In this document: positions 24,786-36,426 of the stretch, piece by piece
Position numbering within the stretch: position 1 is the stretch's first letter
Layout of the letters: each line of letters begins with the position of its first letter
Source: Gordius sp. MW1
Taxonomy: Eukaryota > Nematomorpha > Gordioida > Gordea > Gordiidae
NCBI GenBank assembly: GCA_964036665.1
Contig: OZ038527.1
Location: 19,056,221-19,120,220, forward strand
Length of the DNA: 64,000 nucleotides
Direction of reading: 5' to 3'
The notes under the pieces: generated by a model
The model's input: only the letters and a program-made list of their open reading frames with translations
Databases searched by the model: none
What the model was told of the DNA's origin: nothing
Translations under genes and position numbers: made by a program

Positions 24786-25608
24786 GCCAATGACAGTCCC
24801 TGTTTTTTATTTTTATTAACTTTTTATTACTTTTTTTAATTACTAATTTTTTACTTATCTTTGTTTATAATATTCTCATACACATCTATTACTCTTTTAT
24901 ACTATGTATAAACAAAGCATATTTGCTATGCAATTTATGTTGGGATAGCAAATAAAAATAATTGCAAAAGCTAAATAAACTCGCCTTGACTCAATCTATA
25001 GCTATAATGTTTTATCTTTTACTTAGGTTAACCCTGTACTAATTTATTGGCGTCAAAGAAAGTATCATTAAACCCAGAAATTACTAAGCAAAATGAATAG
25101 GCATATTATATAAATTGGGATAATTGCTAGGATGGCTTAAAATCAATTAAAATTTGCATAGCAATTAATAATACAGTAATAAAAAGTAACAATTAATAAA
25201 ATTAAAAAACTAACTTTATTAATGGAAAATTTAAAAAAAGGCTTACGACGAAACTAGCAGCGACATGCAATAGCTCCGCTATTGCCTGTTACGACCGCGC
25301 ATCTAAAAATGTCACAGGTATCGGAAGTATATCCCAAAAATTTGCAGGTGCTAAATTGTTCCATTGGTCAGCAGCCGGCGGGCGGTCTATAAATACATAA
25401 GAGTAAAAAAAAACGAAAAAAAATTTCGATCCACATTTTGGCCAATGGTCATTTTTTCCTTGGGCAATGGTCATTTTTTTTATTGGTCAGCAGCCAACAC
25501 GGTAAAAGTAGATATAAATACATAATAGTCAAAAAAAAACGAGAAAAAATAAATTTCGCTTCACATTTTGGCCAATGATCATTTTTTTCATTGGTCAGAA
25601 GCCAGAAC

Positions 25609-26902
25609 TAGTGTTTCGATCTCGTCTCGTCTCGGTCCAAAAACAAAATCTCGTCTCGGGAGCGATTAGAAAAATCTCGATCTCGTCTCGGTCTAGAAAA
25701 ATCTCGGTCTCGTCTCGTCTCTGCGAGAATTCTCGTCTCGTCTCGACTTTATTAAAAACATATATATGGAATAAAAATTTCTCCTGTTTTGTTAAATACA
25801 TTAAATAAGTGTTAAAAATCCAAATTTCAAACTTTTATATTCTGTGAAAAATTTTAATAAATAAACCTTTTAAAGATTTAGCGGGACACGACATCTCATT
25901 GACAATATATAGATAAGAATAATTCATAAAGATAACATTTTCTGGAAGTGCAGACTAAACAAAATAAATAAGTTTAAAGTATTAGTAATTGAATTTTATC
26001 GTTTTAGCAAATTATAACATTTGTATTAAATTCACAGTGTTTTTCAACTATAAATAGACTTAGAAAATTATAATTGGCAAACGTTTAAGTCCATTGATAT
26101 TGCCATGCCAATTAATGATAAAAATCATTAAATCAAATTTATATTCCAAATAATTACCTTCATATTCTAATGACTTTGCCATTAAATAGTTATTTATCGT
26201 ACAATAAAGGTTCGTGTATTGATTTTGTATTGCACAATTATAGATATTATAGTAAATTTGAATGCACCTGCCAACCCAGCTTATAATGTGAAAAGTAAGT
26301 AATATAAATAGATTAATTAGTTTTGGATTCTTACCTTATTTATAATATATGAATTATAGAATAGTTCATGAAGTCCATATATAGCCACGCGAAAGTAAAG
26401 GGAATCAAATAATCCTAGGAAAAAACTACATATTCCGGGAAAATACATATCTCTATAGTTGAAGCATAAAAACTTCTAGAAAACTCATGATTTAAGATTT
26501 AATCTAATACGGTGTCATTAAATACTCTATTTTACTTTTGAAATTGTTAGGCGGGTGCTCAAAAATATCGAGCTATAGTTGATGCATAAAAACTTGTAGA
26601 TATATATATATTTACTACACTTAGGAATTTTTTTAATATCAAATATATTCCATACATATTGATTTACACTTAATAACTTAAATGTAAATCATGCAAATTA
26701 TAATACACAATAATTTACTATAATCTAACGATCAATAAAAAGTCGAGATCTCGCCAAAAAAATCTCGTATCGTCTCGTCTCGACATCAAAATTCTCGTCT
26801 CGATCTCGACTCCATTTTTCCAATTCTCGTCTCGTCTCGTCTCGGTTTTTCGAGACGAGACGAGACGAGACCGAGATTTTTCTCGGTTTTTCTGCACCAC
26901 TA
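25609..26902. mobile_element. hAT-type element with CTCGTCTCG arrays, nested
   Basis: The ends TAGTGTTTCGA and, inverted, TAGTGGTGCAG are flanked by a perfect 8-bp duplication GCCAGAAC (25601-25608 and 26903-26910). Arrays of TCTCGTCTCG and its inverse occupy about 150 bp inside each end; the right array is itself partly palindromic (GTCTCG...CGAGAC, about 26,825-26,875). The core is AT-rich and non-coding. The target is the tandem repeat array of the composite insertion, so this element is younger. A sister copy is at 37082-38688. Confidence 0.87.
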
Positions 26903-26910
26903 GCCAGAAC

Positions 26911-27830
26911 AAGGTAAAAGTGGATATAAATACATAAGAGTCAAAAAAAAAATTCGCTTCACATTTTGGCCAATGGTCATTTTTTCCATTGGTCAGAGCC
27001 AGGACACGGTAAAAGTGGATATAAATACATAAGAGTCAAAAAAAACGAAAAAAAGAATTTCGCTTCACATTTTGGCCAATGGTCATTTTTTCATTGGTCA
27101 ACAGCCAACGGACGGCCAAAAGCCATATTATTAATGGTATTAACAAGAACAGTCATTATAGTCAAAATAAAACGAAAAAAATTATTACGATTCACATTTT
27201 AGCCAATGGTCATTTTTTTCCATTGGTCAGCAGCCAACGGACGACCAAAAAGCCATAATAGCAATAGTAGTAACAAGAAAAAGAGTCAAAAAAAAACGAA
27301 AAAAATAATTTCGATTCACATTTGGCCAATGGTTATTTTATTCCATTGGTCAGCAGCCAACCGACGGCCAAAAAGTCATATTAGCAGTGGTAGTAACAAG
27401 AACAATATATTAATTTAAAAAAAAAATAAAAAATAAAATTTGGCCTCTCCGGAATTCGGACCCACATCAGGAGAGGCATCGGCTTTTGAAGGGGGGGGGG
27501 CACAGGGACCCATATCAGTAGAGGTATAGGCTCTTGTAAAGGGGCACAGGTTAATTATTAATTTCAACCCCCCCCCCCCCCAAAAAAAAAAAAATTTCGA
27601 TTCACATTTTGGCCAATGGTCATTTTTTCTAATGGTCAGCAGTCAGCGGACGACCAAAAAGTCATTTTATCAGTGGTAGTAACCAAAACAATCATAAGAG
27701 TCAAAAAAAAAAGGAAAAAAATAATTTCGATTCACATTTTGGACAATGGTCACTTTATTCCATTGGTCAGCAGCCAGCGGACGGCCAGAAAGGCATATTA
27801 TCTATGGTATTAACAGGAACAATATATTAA
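26911..27830 (+). repeat. Tandem array of 105-130-bp CCAATGG hairpin repeats
   Basis: Each monomer has GGCCAATGGTCATTTTTTCC followed by ATTGGTCAGCAGCCA, so CCAATGG pairs with CCATTGG around an AT loop. It continues with either a CACGGTAAAAGTGGATATAA arm (short form) or a GGACGGCCAAAAAGTCATA arm (long form), then AAGAGTCAAAAAAAACGAAA. The same array starts before the nested hAT element (25,360-25,608). A further monomer is at 28,250-28,345. Open frames through the array are by-products of the repeat. Confidence 0.85.
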
Positions 27831-28955
27831 TATGATTTAAATAATTTTAAAAAAAACTCAGGCCTTCGGCCCTCGTGGGAAGGGGGTGAAGGGAAGGGGG
27901 GACGACTCATCTATACTCCGTATAAACGTAGCATATTTGCTATGCAATTTATGGGCGAGAAAGGTGGGAAGGGGCGAGAATGCCCATAGGGGGGTATTAA
28001 ATGCAAAATTATTAGTTAATTATTAATTTATATAAATATTTAAAAAGTTAAATGGTATTAACAAGAACAGTATTAATTTAAAAAATTTGCCCTCGCCGGG
28101 ATTCGAACCCACATCAGTAGAGGCATAGGCTTTTGTAGGGGCACAGAGACCCATATCAGTAGAGGCGTAGGCCCTTGTAGGAAAGGGCATAGTGTAATTA
28201 TCAATGTTAACCTAATATACCCAATTCAAAAACGAAAAAATAAAATTTCGATTTATTTGGCCAATGGTCATTTTTTCATTGGTCAGTAGCCAGCGAACGG
28301 TCAAAAAGTCATATTGTCAATGGTATTAACAAGAACAAAATATTGATTTAATTTAAAAAAAAATTAAAAAAAATTCGTCCTCTCCTGGGATTGAACTCTA
28401 GACCTCCAGGTCACAAAGCTGGCGCCATAACTTGGTGGACAGACAACGGACGGACAACAAAAAACGAGCCCATAAATTGCATAGCAATTAATAATTACTT
28501 TACTATCGGGGGGAAAAATATAGAGAATTCATTTAGTCGCTAAATTGGTTCCATAAAGAGTATTTACTGTTTAATTAACAGTAAAATTATAAACTTTTTT
28601 TTAGCTGGAAGAATTTAGAAACTCCAAAAATCTCTAACAATCTTGGAGCTACATCCGCCCCCTCGACATTTATTAAATAATAGTGTTTGTTTCTTAATTT
28701 TGTTTTTCATTCGAATCGACAGTTAATATTAATATTCTAACACAGCGAGGGAGATAGAGATGAGGGGTGGGGCACATCTTATGCATTAATTTAAAAAATC
28801 GAAGCGTGTGTAGATTAATTGGGTGCGGACTGCGTTACGTTACTTCGGAGGTGCGTTACGTTACTTCGGAAAATGGAAAGCGAGCCCATAAATTGCATAG
28901 TAATTAAAATTTTGGCCTCTCCGGGTATCGAACCCCATATCTAGAGAGGCATAAG
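27440..28955 (-). repeat. tRNA-like B-box segments in the composite element
   Basis: Four minus-strand segments carry B-box-like motifs next to CTCTCC- or CCCTCGCC-type ends: GGGTCCGAATTCCGG (27,455), GGGTTCGAATCCCGG (28,100), GAGTTCAATCCCAGG (28,390) and GGGGTTCGATACCCGG (28,930). None folds into a complete cloverleaf. The pattern suggests decayed tRNA-derived SINE heads or tails picked up by the element. Confidence 0.35.
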
Positions 28956-29060
28956 CGTTAAGCGTGTGTAGATGCGGTGCGCTTCACGTTAGGTGCGTTA
29001 CACGTTCGGTGCGTGACTTCGGAAAATGGAAAGTGAGCCCATAAATTGCAAGCAATTAAT

Positions 29061-31005
29061 AGACATTATAAAACGAGGTTAATTTATCTTTTGCGCTCAG
29101 CGATTTTCTATTTAGAAATTTTCCCGAGGTGCGAACTATTCATGTTAATAATGCCAATCCATTTTATCGATGCACTTAGTGGGGAGTAAAAAGGTTTATT
29201 TATATTAGGCAGTGGCTTAACATTTTGTAAGTTGTTAGGGTGTCGAGAGCATTCTTGGAACGACAGGTCTCTTAAGTTTCAGACAAAGCCATAAATTATA
29301 AGACATCTTATTTTAGTTGATGTTTGTGTCATTTAAATCACTTCAGTGCCCAAAATAAATTCATGAATTTTTGGCACAATAATTGGCGGATCTTCAAGTT
29401 AAGTAGAACTTTTTATATCGAAAACCGTTCCTTAACTTGTATAACGAAGTATTCGATCAAGGAGATGAAAATTGCTAATTTATATAAACCTCAATGGATT
29501 TAGTTAAAATAAGTACGAAAATGTTGCTTCATAAATCTAGGTTGAGAGTTAACATTAAAATTTTGCTTTAACTTTTGAAGGATGTATAGCTGAAAAATTT
29601 ATTAAGATATGAAAGGAAAATAAGTAAATTCTGATTGCCGGGAGTACTACCCTTACAATTTTTAAAATTGCTACTTACTAAGTGTAGAAATTTTGTGGGG
29701 AAGATGCTCAATCAAATTATTTTTGCGCAAATAAACAAGTGAATTTCGAAAAATGAGATTAATGATAAAATATTTTTTTGTCTAAAATTTAATTCAAACA
29801 GGAAAAGTATATATAAACATTTAAAGTATTTATGAGTGTCTTAGTCTTTTATACACTATAAATATTTAAAATTCATTTAATAATTTATTTATTAATCAAA
29901 TTTTTTTAATTTTTGCTAAGGGAGGGGGGATATCTGCTCCCCCCTCCTTTGCGCATGCGGTCGGCATAAGGAGCCACTAAAATAAGAAAGTCGATTTATT
30001 GTTTATTTTTTAAATATTTTTTGTTAAATACTGGAGGCTCAAACTTTGCCGCGATTTCGCATAGGGACTAATTGGATTTTGATATATATGAAAAAGTAAT
30101 AAAAATAGGGGGAAAATTATTTCTTAATGTTTTACCCTAAGTTGGTTCTACGACTTAGAGGTTTAAATTTTTTAGCTATTCAATTTCGCCTTAAAGAGCG
30201 TCAAAAAAGGCCAAAAACGGTCATTTTCGCAAATTTGAATCAAAATATTTCAAAAACCGGACGTATAGGCAAAAAACCGAAAAACATATTTGTGTTCACC
30301 ACAAATAACTCTATCAGAATATGTTGACCGTTTTCCGGTTGATTTTTTTTTAAACCTGTGATATTATAGTTCAGTTGCATAAAAGATTTTAGACACTGAT
30401 AAGAACCTGGAAATAAAATATATACATTAAATTTTTTAATTTTTCGACAAAATGCATTGTATTCCGAATATGCTAGCGAAAATTGCTATGAAAAAAACTT
30501 GGTTCAAAATTTTTTTGTGAAAACACCAGACTGCCCCAGGAAGTGGCTAACTAAGAGATTATGTTTAATAGAGAAATGAAGTATGCATGAATGAAGCTAC
30601 AAAATGTTTTTTAATGTTCAGTATTTTATTATTCTGCTTTTCTTTAGTAGTATGAACACTCGCAATTTCTAAAGGAATTGTAAAATTAAATTATTAATAA
30701 TCTTTATTACTTAGATTTGACCTATATTAGCATTTTCCTCTTCAATTTTCATTTCATTACACGCACTAGGGATGTAAAATTTTTGTATAAATAGTCTTAG
30801 ATTTAGTAGATGTTCATCTATGTTTAAATCTCAAATTAAGTAAGGTAATTTAATTCTACCAACGCAACACTAACAAAACTCCTATTAATATCATCGAGTT
30901 TTTCCAAATTGGAAAAATTATGAAATTATGTGGGGGGGGGGGGGCGGGTGTCATTGAGTATTTCCATATAAATCGGATATGTTTTTGTCAATGGAGGGGT
31001 GGGGT
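29061..31005. other. Downstream flank of unit 1 and unique DNA
   Basis: 29,061-30,050 is homologous to 47,310-48,246 plus 50,148-50,330 in unit 2 and to 59,255-60,400 in unit 3, marking the end of the duplicated block. 30,050-31,005 is unique, AT-rich, with no supported gene. G- or C-runs lie at 29,922-29,945 and 30,931-30,945. Confidence 0.45.
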
Positions 31006-31179
31006 CATGGGCGTAGGCAGGTTTTGGATTAGGGAGGGGGGGGGGGCGAAACGTTTAAAATTTCAATCGGGGGGGGGCAAAAATTAATTTTTTTTAATTT
31101 TTAAGGGTTTTTGCATAGGAAAAATTATTTTCGTCATTAAGGGGGGGGGGCCGCTGCCCTTCCCTTGGCTACGCCCATG
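31006..31179. mobile_element. MITE, CATGGGCGTAGCCAGG family
   Basis: The ends CATGGGCGTAGGCAGG and TTGGCTACGCCCATG are flanked by GGTGGGGT (30998-31005) and GGTGGGAT (31180-31187). Long G-runs lie inside the ends. Confidence 0.78.
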
Positions 31180-31842
31180 GGTGGGATGCAACCCAAAACC
31201 CTCTCCCCTTATCCCATTTAAGTCTATTTCAATTTTTGAGGCTTAAACAGTTTTAACCTGAACGTCTCCCTGGCTAATGAAGTTTAGAGGGTTGCAGAGT
31301 GTCGAGTTTTTTTACGACAGTACCCCGTTTAAATTTTTCGTACCCAAAACTAACCCGAAAGCGTTTCAATTTATCAACACAATTATAATCCACCCCGAAA
31401 GCGTTTTAAATTTTTCAGCCCAAACCCAACTTAACCCAACCCGAAAGTTAAAAAACATGCGGTGTGTAAAATTTATTCGACAAATTAAAGTGGAAACTAA
31501 TTAATGCTACAAATTCTTAGGAATACCCGTCAAAGTCGCAGAATGATAAAAAAGTAGCAGAAAAAGTCGGAGGGGAGGGAAAATGCGAAGCGCGTAGACA
31601 TTTTAGAATTATACGACAAAACTGCATATATTTAATTGTTATTTTCATGTCTTATTTCAAGGAATTTGTCTCATTTTTGAGCAAGAAGAGAATAAGTATA
31701 CAAAATATAGATTTTAATGCATATTTGATTAGTATTTAAAAAATCTTCAAGAAGTGGGCAGGTACTGACCCTTGGTCAATATTCTTACATCAAAGCTAAT
31801 ATGGGTAAAAATCAGCAGACCTATTGAAGTTGTAGAAAAACT

Positions 31843-32401
31843 AAATGTGGCGGGAAAGGAATCCTTAAGCATGAAAATTTTTCAATAACTAAGGATCATA
31901 CATGTAGTACAACAATGCCATCCACAAGTAAGCTTGCAAGTTAGTAGTTATTATATACATCCCACAGGTAGTTCAAACATTACAAATGAATTCTTGGAAC
32001 CTCCTATGAATCATGACCTACCAAATCTTGACATGCAACTCAGTATTTTTTGCAACAAATGTTTTATGGGGAATATACGAAGAGACAAATCTCCCAAGAA
32101 CCAATAATCACATAGAAAAATTACACATAAGAAACTTGTAAAGGCTTCCCATCCCAATATTTATCAATTTATTGATTATCTCAAAAAGATACAGAAAGAA
32201 ACTAACTCAAATATCTATAAAATAAACCAAGGAAAAACAATAAAACCAAAACCTAAGAAAGAAATCTACAAAGAATCTTGTATCAATAATTTAAAAGAAC
32301 ATTATACTAACAGTGAAATAGATCCATCTCAGTTTCTAAAAACAATTTCTTCTTATCTAAAATATAAAGAAAGAGATGCAATGTTAAATATAACCACTTG
32401 A
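31843..32401 (+). pseudogene. FLYWCH/MULE-type transposase fragments
   Basis: 31843-31935 reads KCGGKGILKHENFSITKDHT followed by C, resembling a FLYWCH zinc finger tail. 32067-32401 (with one shift near 32,120) reads WGIYEETNLPRTNNHIE, then HPNIYQFIDYLKKIQKE, then KPKPKKEIYKESC and LKTISSYLKYK before a stop. The LPRTNN...HPNI.FI pattern is characteristic of animal FLYWCH-associated MULE transposases. Both pieces are degenerate. Family assignment rests on motif recognition only. Confidence 0.6.
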
Positions 32402-32554
32402 TTATTGTATTTTATAATTTAGAAAATATTAATAAAAAACAATGAGTAGAGTGTAAAGTCAAAACATTTTAATAAATTATAGACCCATCTCAATTTCTAA
32501 AAACAAAATCTTATAACCTAAAACCCCGACCTAAAACACTAAGCCTCCTGACCA

Positions 32555-32925
32555 ATTTGTAAATATCATATCCATGGAAGTTTTAGTATTCAACATCAAT
32601 CTAGTCCACCTGTAAAATATTTCTCTTAATAAATTCATTAATATAATATAAATTATGAATAAAAGTAAAGTACTGCATAATTATAGGTTGAAATTTAAAC
32701 TAATTCATCATATCAATAAACAGATTTAACAGGCCAAAGCTCAAATTTATTTCCAAATTCGTAATATTATATCCATGGAAGTATTAGTATTCAACATCAA
32801 TCTAATCACACCTGTAAAATATTTCTCTTAATAAATTCATTAATATAATATAAATTATGAATAAAAGTAAAGTACTGCATAATTATAGGTTAAAACAATT
32901 CATCATATCAATAAACAGCTGACCA
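32555..32925 (+). repeat. Two-copy tandem duplication, about 190 bp
   Basis: The block around ATATCCATGGAAGTTTTAGT at 32,567 recurs from 32,769 with the same following ATATTTCTCTTAATAAATTC and GTAAAGTACTGCATAATTAT segments. Both copies are non-coding and lie inside the 2.1-kb hAT element. Confidence 0.85.
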
Positions 32926-32971
32926 ATCGTGATCAGTTCTGACCAATTTGACTGCTTTTTTCTGCGACTTT

Positions 32972-33151
32972 GACCGGTTCCCGATTTTTAGTATTAAATT
33001 TATTGTATAATGCATCCACAATTTCGGGTTGCAAATTCGTCCTTCTCTTTTCTAAAATCAGCCCAGCACTCGAAAACGATTTTTCTTTACTCAAAGAAGG
33101 GGCAGAGCCTGCCAGAAAGTTACGAACTAATGAAGCGAAAGTGGGATATTT
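32972..33151 (-). pseudogene. hAT transposase C-terminal dimerisation domain fragment
   Basis: The minus strand reads KYPTFASLVRNFLAGSAPSL, then FSSAGLILEKRRTNLQPEIV and DALYNKF. The order LxRxxLxxxAxS..E..FSxAGLIL.KRR..L.PE.V..L is the conserved hAT C-terminal dimerisation region. Expected residues between SAPS and E are slightly altered and no upstream catalytic region is preserved in frame. Confidence 0.82.
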
Positions 33152-33415
33152 ACAAGAATGGACCCTTCACCAATACTTCCTAAATTTTTGAGTAAATAAT
33201 GAACTAGAACAGGCCCACATATTATACAATTATATAGTATTAGAAAAATTAGGTAGACTAAATATATACTGTTCTCCGCATTTTGTAAAAGTTGCTGTAA
33301 AATTTATGACCCTCGACCCGACTTAAAAGATTTTTAATATTAAATGCCGATCCGAAGACATTTCAAAACTTTCACCCCATGCGAGATCCGTTCAGTTCAG
33401 GCCTCTAATGAAGTG

Positions 33416-34909
33416 GCGCTTCTCTTGCTATTATTCCTCATGGATCTTTAATTTTTTATTTATGTCGTCGGGCTCGGGGGTTTAATAAATACCTAACATC
33501 CGCTCTTAACAAAAATAATTTTTAAACAAATAATTTTTTAATAAAATATGGGTAAAGGTGCTAGACTTTTTTGACAAATGATAAAAAAGTCTGAATATTC
33601 TCAATCCTTGTCACAATAGTTGAATAAAAGCGTAAATTATTATAAAATATATCGATTGCCTTGCAAGTTATCGGCTTATTTTCGGTTAAAATGTCCACTC
33701 CTGTTTTGTTTTGTACATCATTAGTTTTTAATGGAAAATTACCTTCCAACCAAAACAAGATTTAATTTTTGTGACCCCGCCTTAGGCCAAATCCTTTTCT
33801 ATTTTTGTGTATCGACCGATTATTACTTTTATAAATCTTAAAAAATCTTGTATAGCTTGTCACTTTATAACGGAGAACTGCAAAACTAGCTAAATATCAA
33901 AAAAAATTGCCTCCGAAAAAAAACTAGGTAAAGACTTTAATTTTTCTGACTCCGCCTTCAAATTCCGTTTTTGTTTTTGCATGCATCAACTGATTACTTT
34001 TAAAAATCTTGACCAATTCTTTTTGATGCTTGTCCAATTTGTTGATCTTCGAGGACAAAATGTATTAATATTTTTTAGGCCTCAACTGATCATCTTTCTA
34101 AATTTTAACTGATTTTTTCTTAGGGAAATTAGAAATTAAAAAAATGCTATTAATTTCTTATAAACAAAATGTTGCCTTTATTCCAATACTAACTCTTTGA
34201 ATATTGTATGAAGCATTTGATTAATGTACTGAGCAAAAATTTTATTAATACTTTAACAAAACATTGCTTATATTATTAATTTTTTTTTTAAAGTTTCACG
34301 AAGAGTTTCTAAACGCCTTAATTCTTTGCTTAATCCCCCACTTCTCCCCATCTTATTTTTGCGCTTGATTACGCTCGTCCAATTTGTCACTTATAATATA
34401 AAGGGCAAACTAAAAATTTGCTTACACTATAGCCCAAAATTTTAGATAAATTAATAGGCTCTCGGTGTAACTACTTTGCTCATATATTTCGTAGCTTAAG
34501 GCAACAGGTACTAGCATGGAGGTAGCCAGACCCTCTACCCTCAATTTACGCTCCTTTTATTTTCAGCCCTGCTTAAATGCATAGCATATAAACTGCTTCT
34601 ATATGAAGTGTAGAAAAATTTAGGGTTAAGAGTGAACAAAATAAAACACAAGACGGACCGCTAATAGAACTAGCTAGCGGGTTCACCCCTTCTTAAATCG
34701 CATAATAAACAAACTGCCTTTATAGAAGTGTAGAAGAACCTTGGGAAATAGCTCAACCCCTGGCAGGGTGCAGGGGCGGAGCCCTGTCGGATTTAAGGGC
34801 CGGAGATTTTTTTACTTTCTGATATTAAAAGTTGTAGCCTTCTATCTTCAGAATTTTGGAATCACTTTACCCTCCTCCTTCTTGCGCCCTCAATCCATGG
34901 GCACTGTTG
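33416..34909. other. Intergenic DNA without a supported gene
   Basis: Two diverged copies of a roughly 180-bp block lie at about 33,770-33,860 and 33,950-34,040, sharing ACTCCGCCTT- and GATTACTTTTA-like stretches. Another diverged pair lies at 34,560-34,630 and 34,685-34,745 (ATAAACTGC and GAAGTGTAGAA). The rest is AT-rich and unassigned. Confidence 0.35.
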
Positions 34910-35151
34910 CAGTGGCGTATGCAAGAACCCCCCCCCGCGGATTTCGAAAAAAATATTTTTTATTTTCTAATATCGCATTATATAATAAATAAATTGAATT
35001 TTATCCCATACTATTTTATTAAATTATATGATATGACGTCTGTAATAAATATCTTTTGTGAATATGTTTGCATTTAAATAAATTATAAAATTAATATTTG
35101 TATTTAAACCCCCCCCCCCCCCCCCGAAGAAAAATCCTGCGTACACCCTTG
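34910..35151. mobile_element. MITE, CAGTGGCGTATGCA family
   Basis: The ends CAGTGGCGTATGCAAG and, inverted, CAAGGGTGTACGCAGG are flanked by a perfect 8-bp duplication CACTGTTG (34902-34909 and 35152-35159). C-runs lie inside each end. It is related to the intronic element at 814-1066. Confidence 0.82.
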
Positions 35152-35399
35152 CACTGTTGAAACTGAAATAATTACTTTTGCGCAGCCTATAACAGTCGTA
35201 TTTTTTATTACACTCCAAAATACTAGATTTAGTGTTTTTTGCATATAAAGTTAAAATTTATGTAATATACCTATGTCAAAGTCATTGATTTGATAAAAAT
35301 TTAGTTATTGCTATGTACCTACCTACGCCAACCCCCACTAGAAAAAATCACGTTATGTTTGATCTACCCTTCCCATTCGCTTAACATTGGAATATCACC

Positions 35400-36426
35400 T
35401 AAAGCCTGCATAGGGGCTTTTTTTCAACCCTAACCCGACCCGAAAAAGTTTTAAACCGAACCCGACCCGACCCCCTAAGTGGTTTAATTTTTTCAGCCCG
35501 AACACGACCCGACCTGAAAGCTTTTTAAATTTTTCAACCCAAACCCGACCCTACCCGAAAGTAGAAAAGAGTTATTCGTGTAAAATTGATTTTGATGGTT
35601 TTAAATGGCAACAAAATGTTGTCTCCCAAATAACAACGTATCTAACAACATTTTAAAATATGTTTGCCAGAAGTAAAGGCATTAGAAATAGATACTAATA
35701 AAGAAAAGTTTTTTAGCACGGGCGTAGCCAGCATTGGAATTAGAGGGGGGCAATAATGATTGGGGCAAAATGATCATTTTTTGATATTTTGGCCATGATT
35801 TTAATAAATTTCAACAATTTTTTGAATTTAAAGTGGGCTACGCCCATGTCTTTTAGTATATTTCACCCAAAGTATCTCTCTTAACAAGCCACTCATTATC
35901 TCCAGTGGGCACTATAAAAAAACAAAATGCAGATATTCTTAAATTTTGCTAAATTAAAACTGATCACTATTAACAAGCATTCATTCGTTTAATAAATCTT
36001 TATAATAATATAATTTTATTCTAGTGTATATTTTAGCGATAAAACAAGATGAGACATTAATATTTAAAAAAGAAAAATGGGAGTTTAGAAAATCATTAAT
36101 AAGTTTTGTGATAAATTTATAGCAGCAATCAAGATATTCTACCTTTCTGAGTTGAAAATTGCGCAAATCCAAAATTCAGATACAATTTAAAAGATTAATT
36201 TAATTGAATGTATGTGATAAATTTTTCATACATTTCGATATTGATATAAAATGGCATTAATTTAAAAGATATGTCCATGATGTAATATAAGATTCATAAC
36301 CTTCAACTCGACCCGGAAGCGGAACTGATCCGAAAGATTTAAAAAATTTTGACCCGAACCCGACACGACCCAAAGATATTTTGAAATTTCAACCGTCGGG
36401 TTTCGTGTCACCCATGCAGGGCTCTA
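35400..36426. mobile_element. hAT-type element with ACCCGACCCG repeats
   Basis: The ends TAAAGCCTGCATAGGGG and, inverted, TAGAGCCCTGCATGGGTG are flanked by ATATCACC (35392-35399) and CTATCACC (36427-36434). Subterminal AACCCGACCCGA repeats mark it as a relative of the 14266-15374 element. A CATGGGCGTAGCC MITE is nested within it. Confidence 0.8.
35717..35848. mobile_element. MITE, CATGGGCGTAGCCAG family, nested
   Basis: The ends CACGGGCGTAGCCAG and GGGCTACGCCCATG are flanked by TTTTTTAG and TCTTTTAG. It lies inside the 35400-36426 element and is therefore younger. Confidence 0.8.

Larger units (their letters stand above)
24691..29060. mobile_element. Composite fold-back-type insertion in unit 1
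   Basis: Units 2 and 3 read straight from CGTTATAAAAAA to TACATTATAAAACG (47,295-47,320 and 59,240-59,265), while unit 1 has about 4.4 kb between these points. The insertion starts with GC-rich hairpins and ends with GAGCCCATAAATTGC plus AGCAATTAAT. Inside are 105-130-bp CCAATGG hairpin repeats, TTGCTATGCAATTTATGGGC modules (about 24,925 and 27,930), a CTCAGGCCTTCGGCCCTCGT end (27,857) and a nested hAT element. It is probably several insertions of related modules, not one. Confidence 0.75.
16865..30050 (+). repeat. Segmental duplication unit 1 (contains BTB copy 1)
   Basis: The sequence from TTAGAATAACCCAGCCCTTT (about 16,890) onward matches unit 2 from about 40,110, and later parts match unit 3. 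Homology runs through the MITE cluster, the BTB gene and its downstream flank to about 30,050. The unit differs from the others by the 17501-18271 MITE and by a 4.4-kb composite insertion at about 24,691-29,060. Confidence 0.82.
31285..33407. mobile_element. 2.1-kb hAT element with transposase remnant and nested DNA
   Basis: The ends are TAGAGGGTTGCAG and, inverted, TAGAGGCCTGAAC. They are flanked by ATGAAGTT (31277-31284) and ATGAAGTG (33408-33415), an 8-bp duplication with one mismatch. Subterminal regions hold ACCCGAAAGCG and CGACCCGACTTAAAAG motifs, like the GGGTCGGGT arrays of the non-autonomous elements. A hAT C-terminal domain lies on the minus strand near the right end. A FLYWCH/MULE fragment on the plus strand in the middle is probably a nested insertion. 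Confidence 0.72.

Noticed and set aside
27206-27813. Open frames of 65-141 residues across the CCAATGG repeat arrays (also 49093-49515, 54397-54882, 55607-56323)
   Set aside because: Their repeated NGHFF/WSAANGRPKSH blocks are just the translated tandem repeat. They break at nested insertions and have no codon constraint or splice context.
32970-33191. Plus-strand 73-residue frame
   Set aside because: It is antisense to the hAT dimerisation domain recognised on the minus strand.
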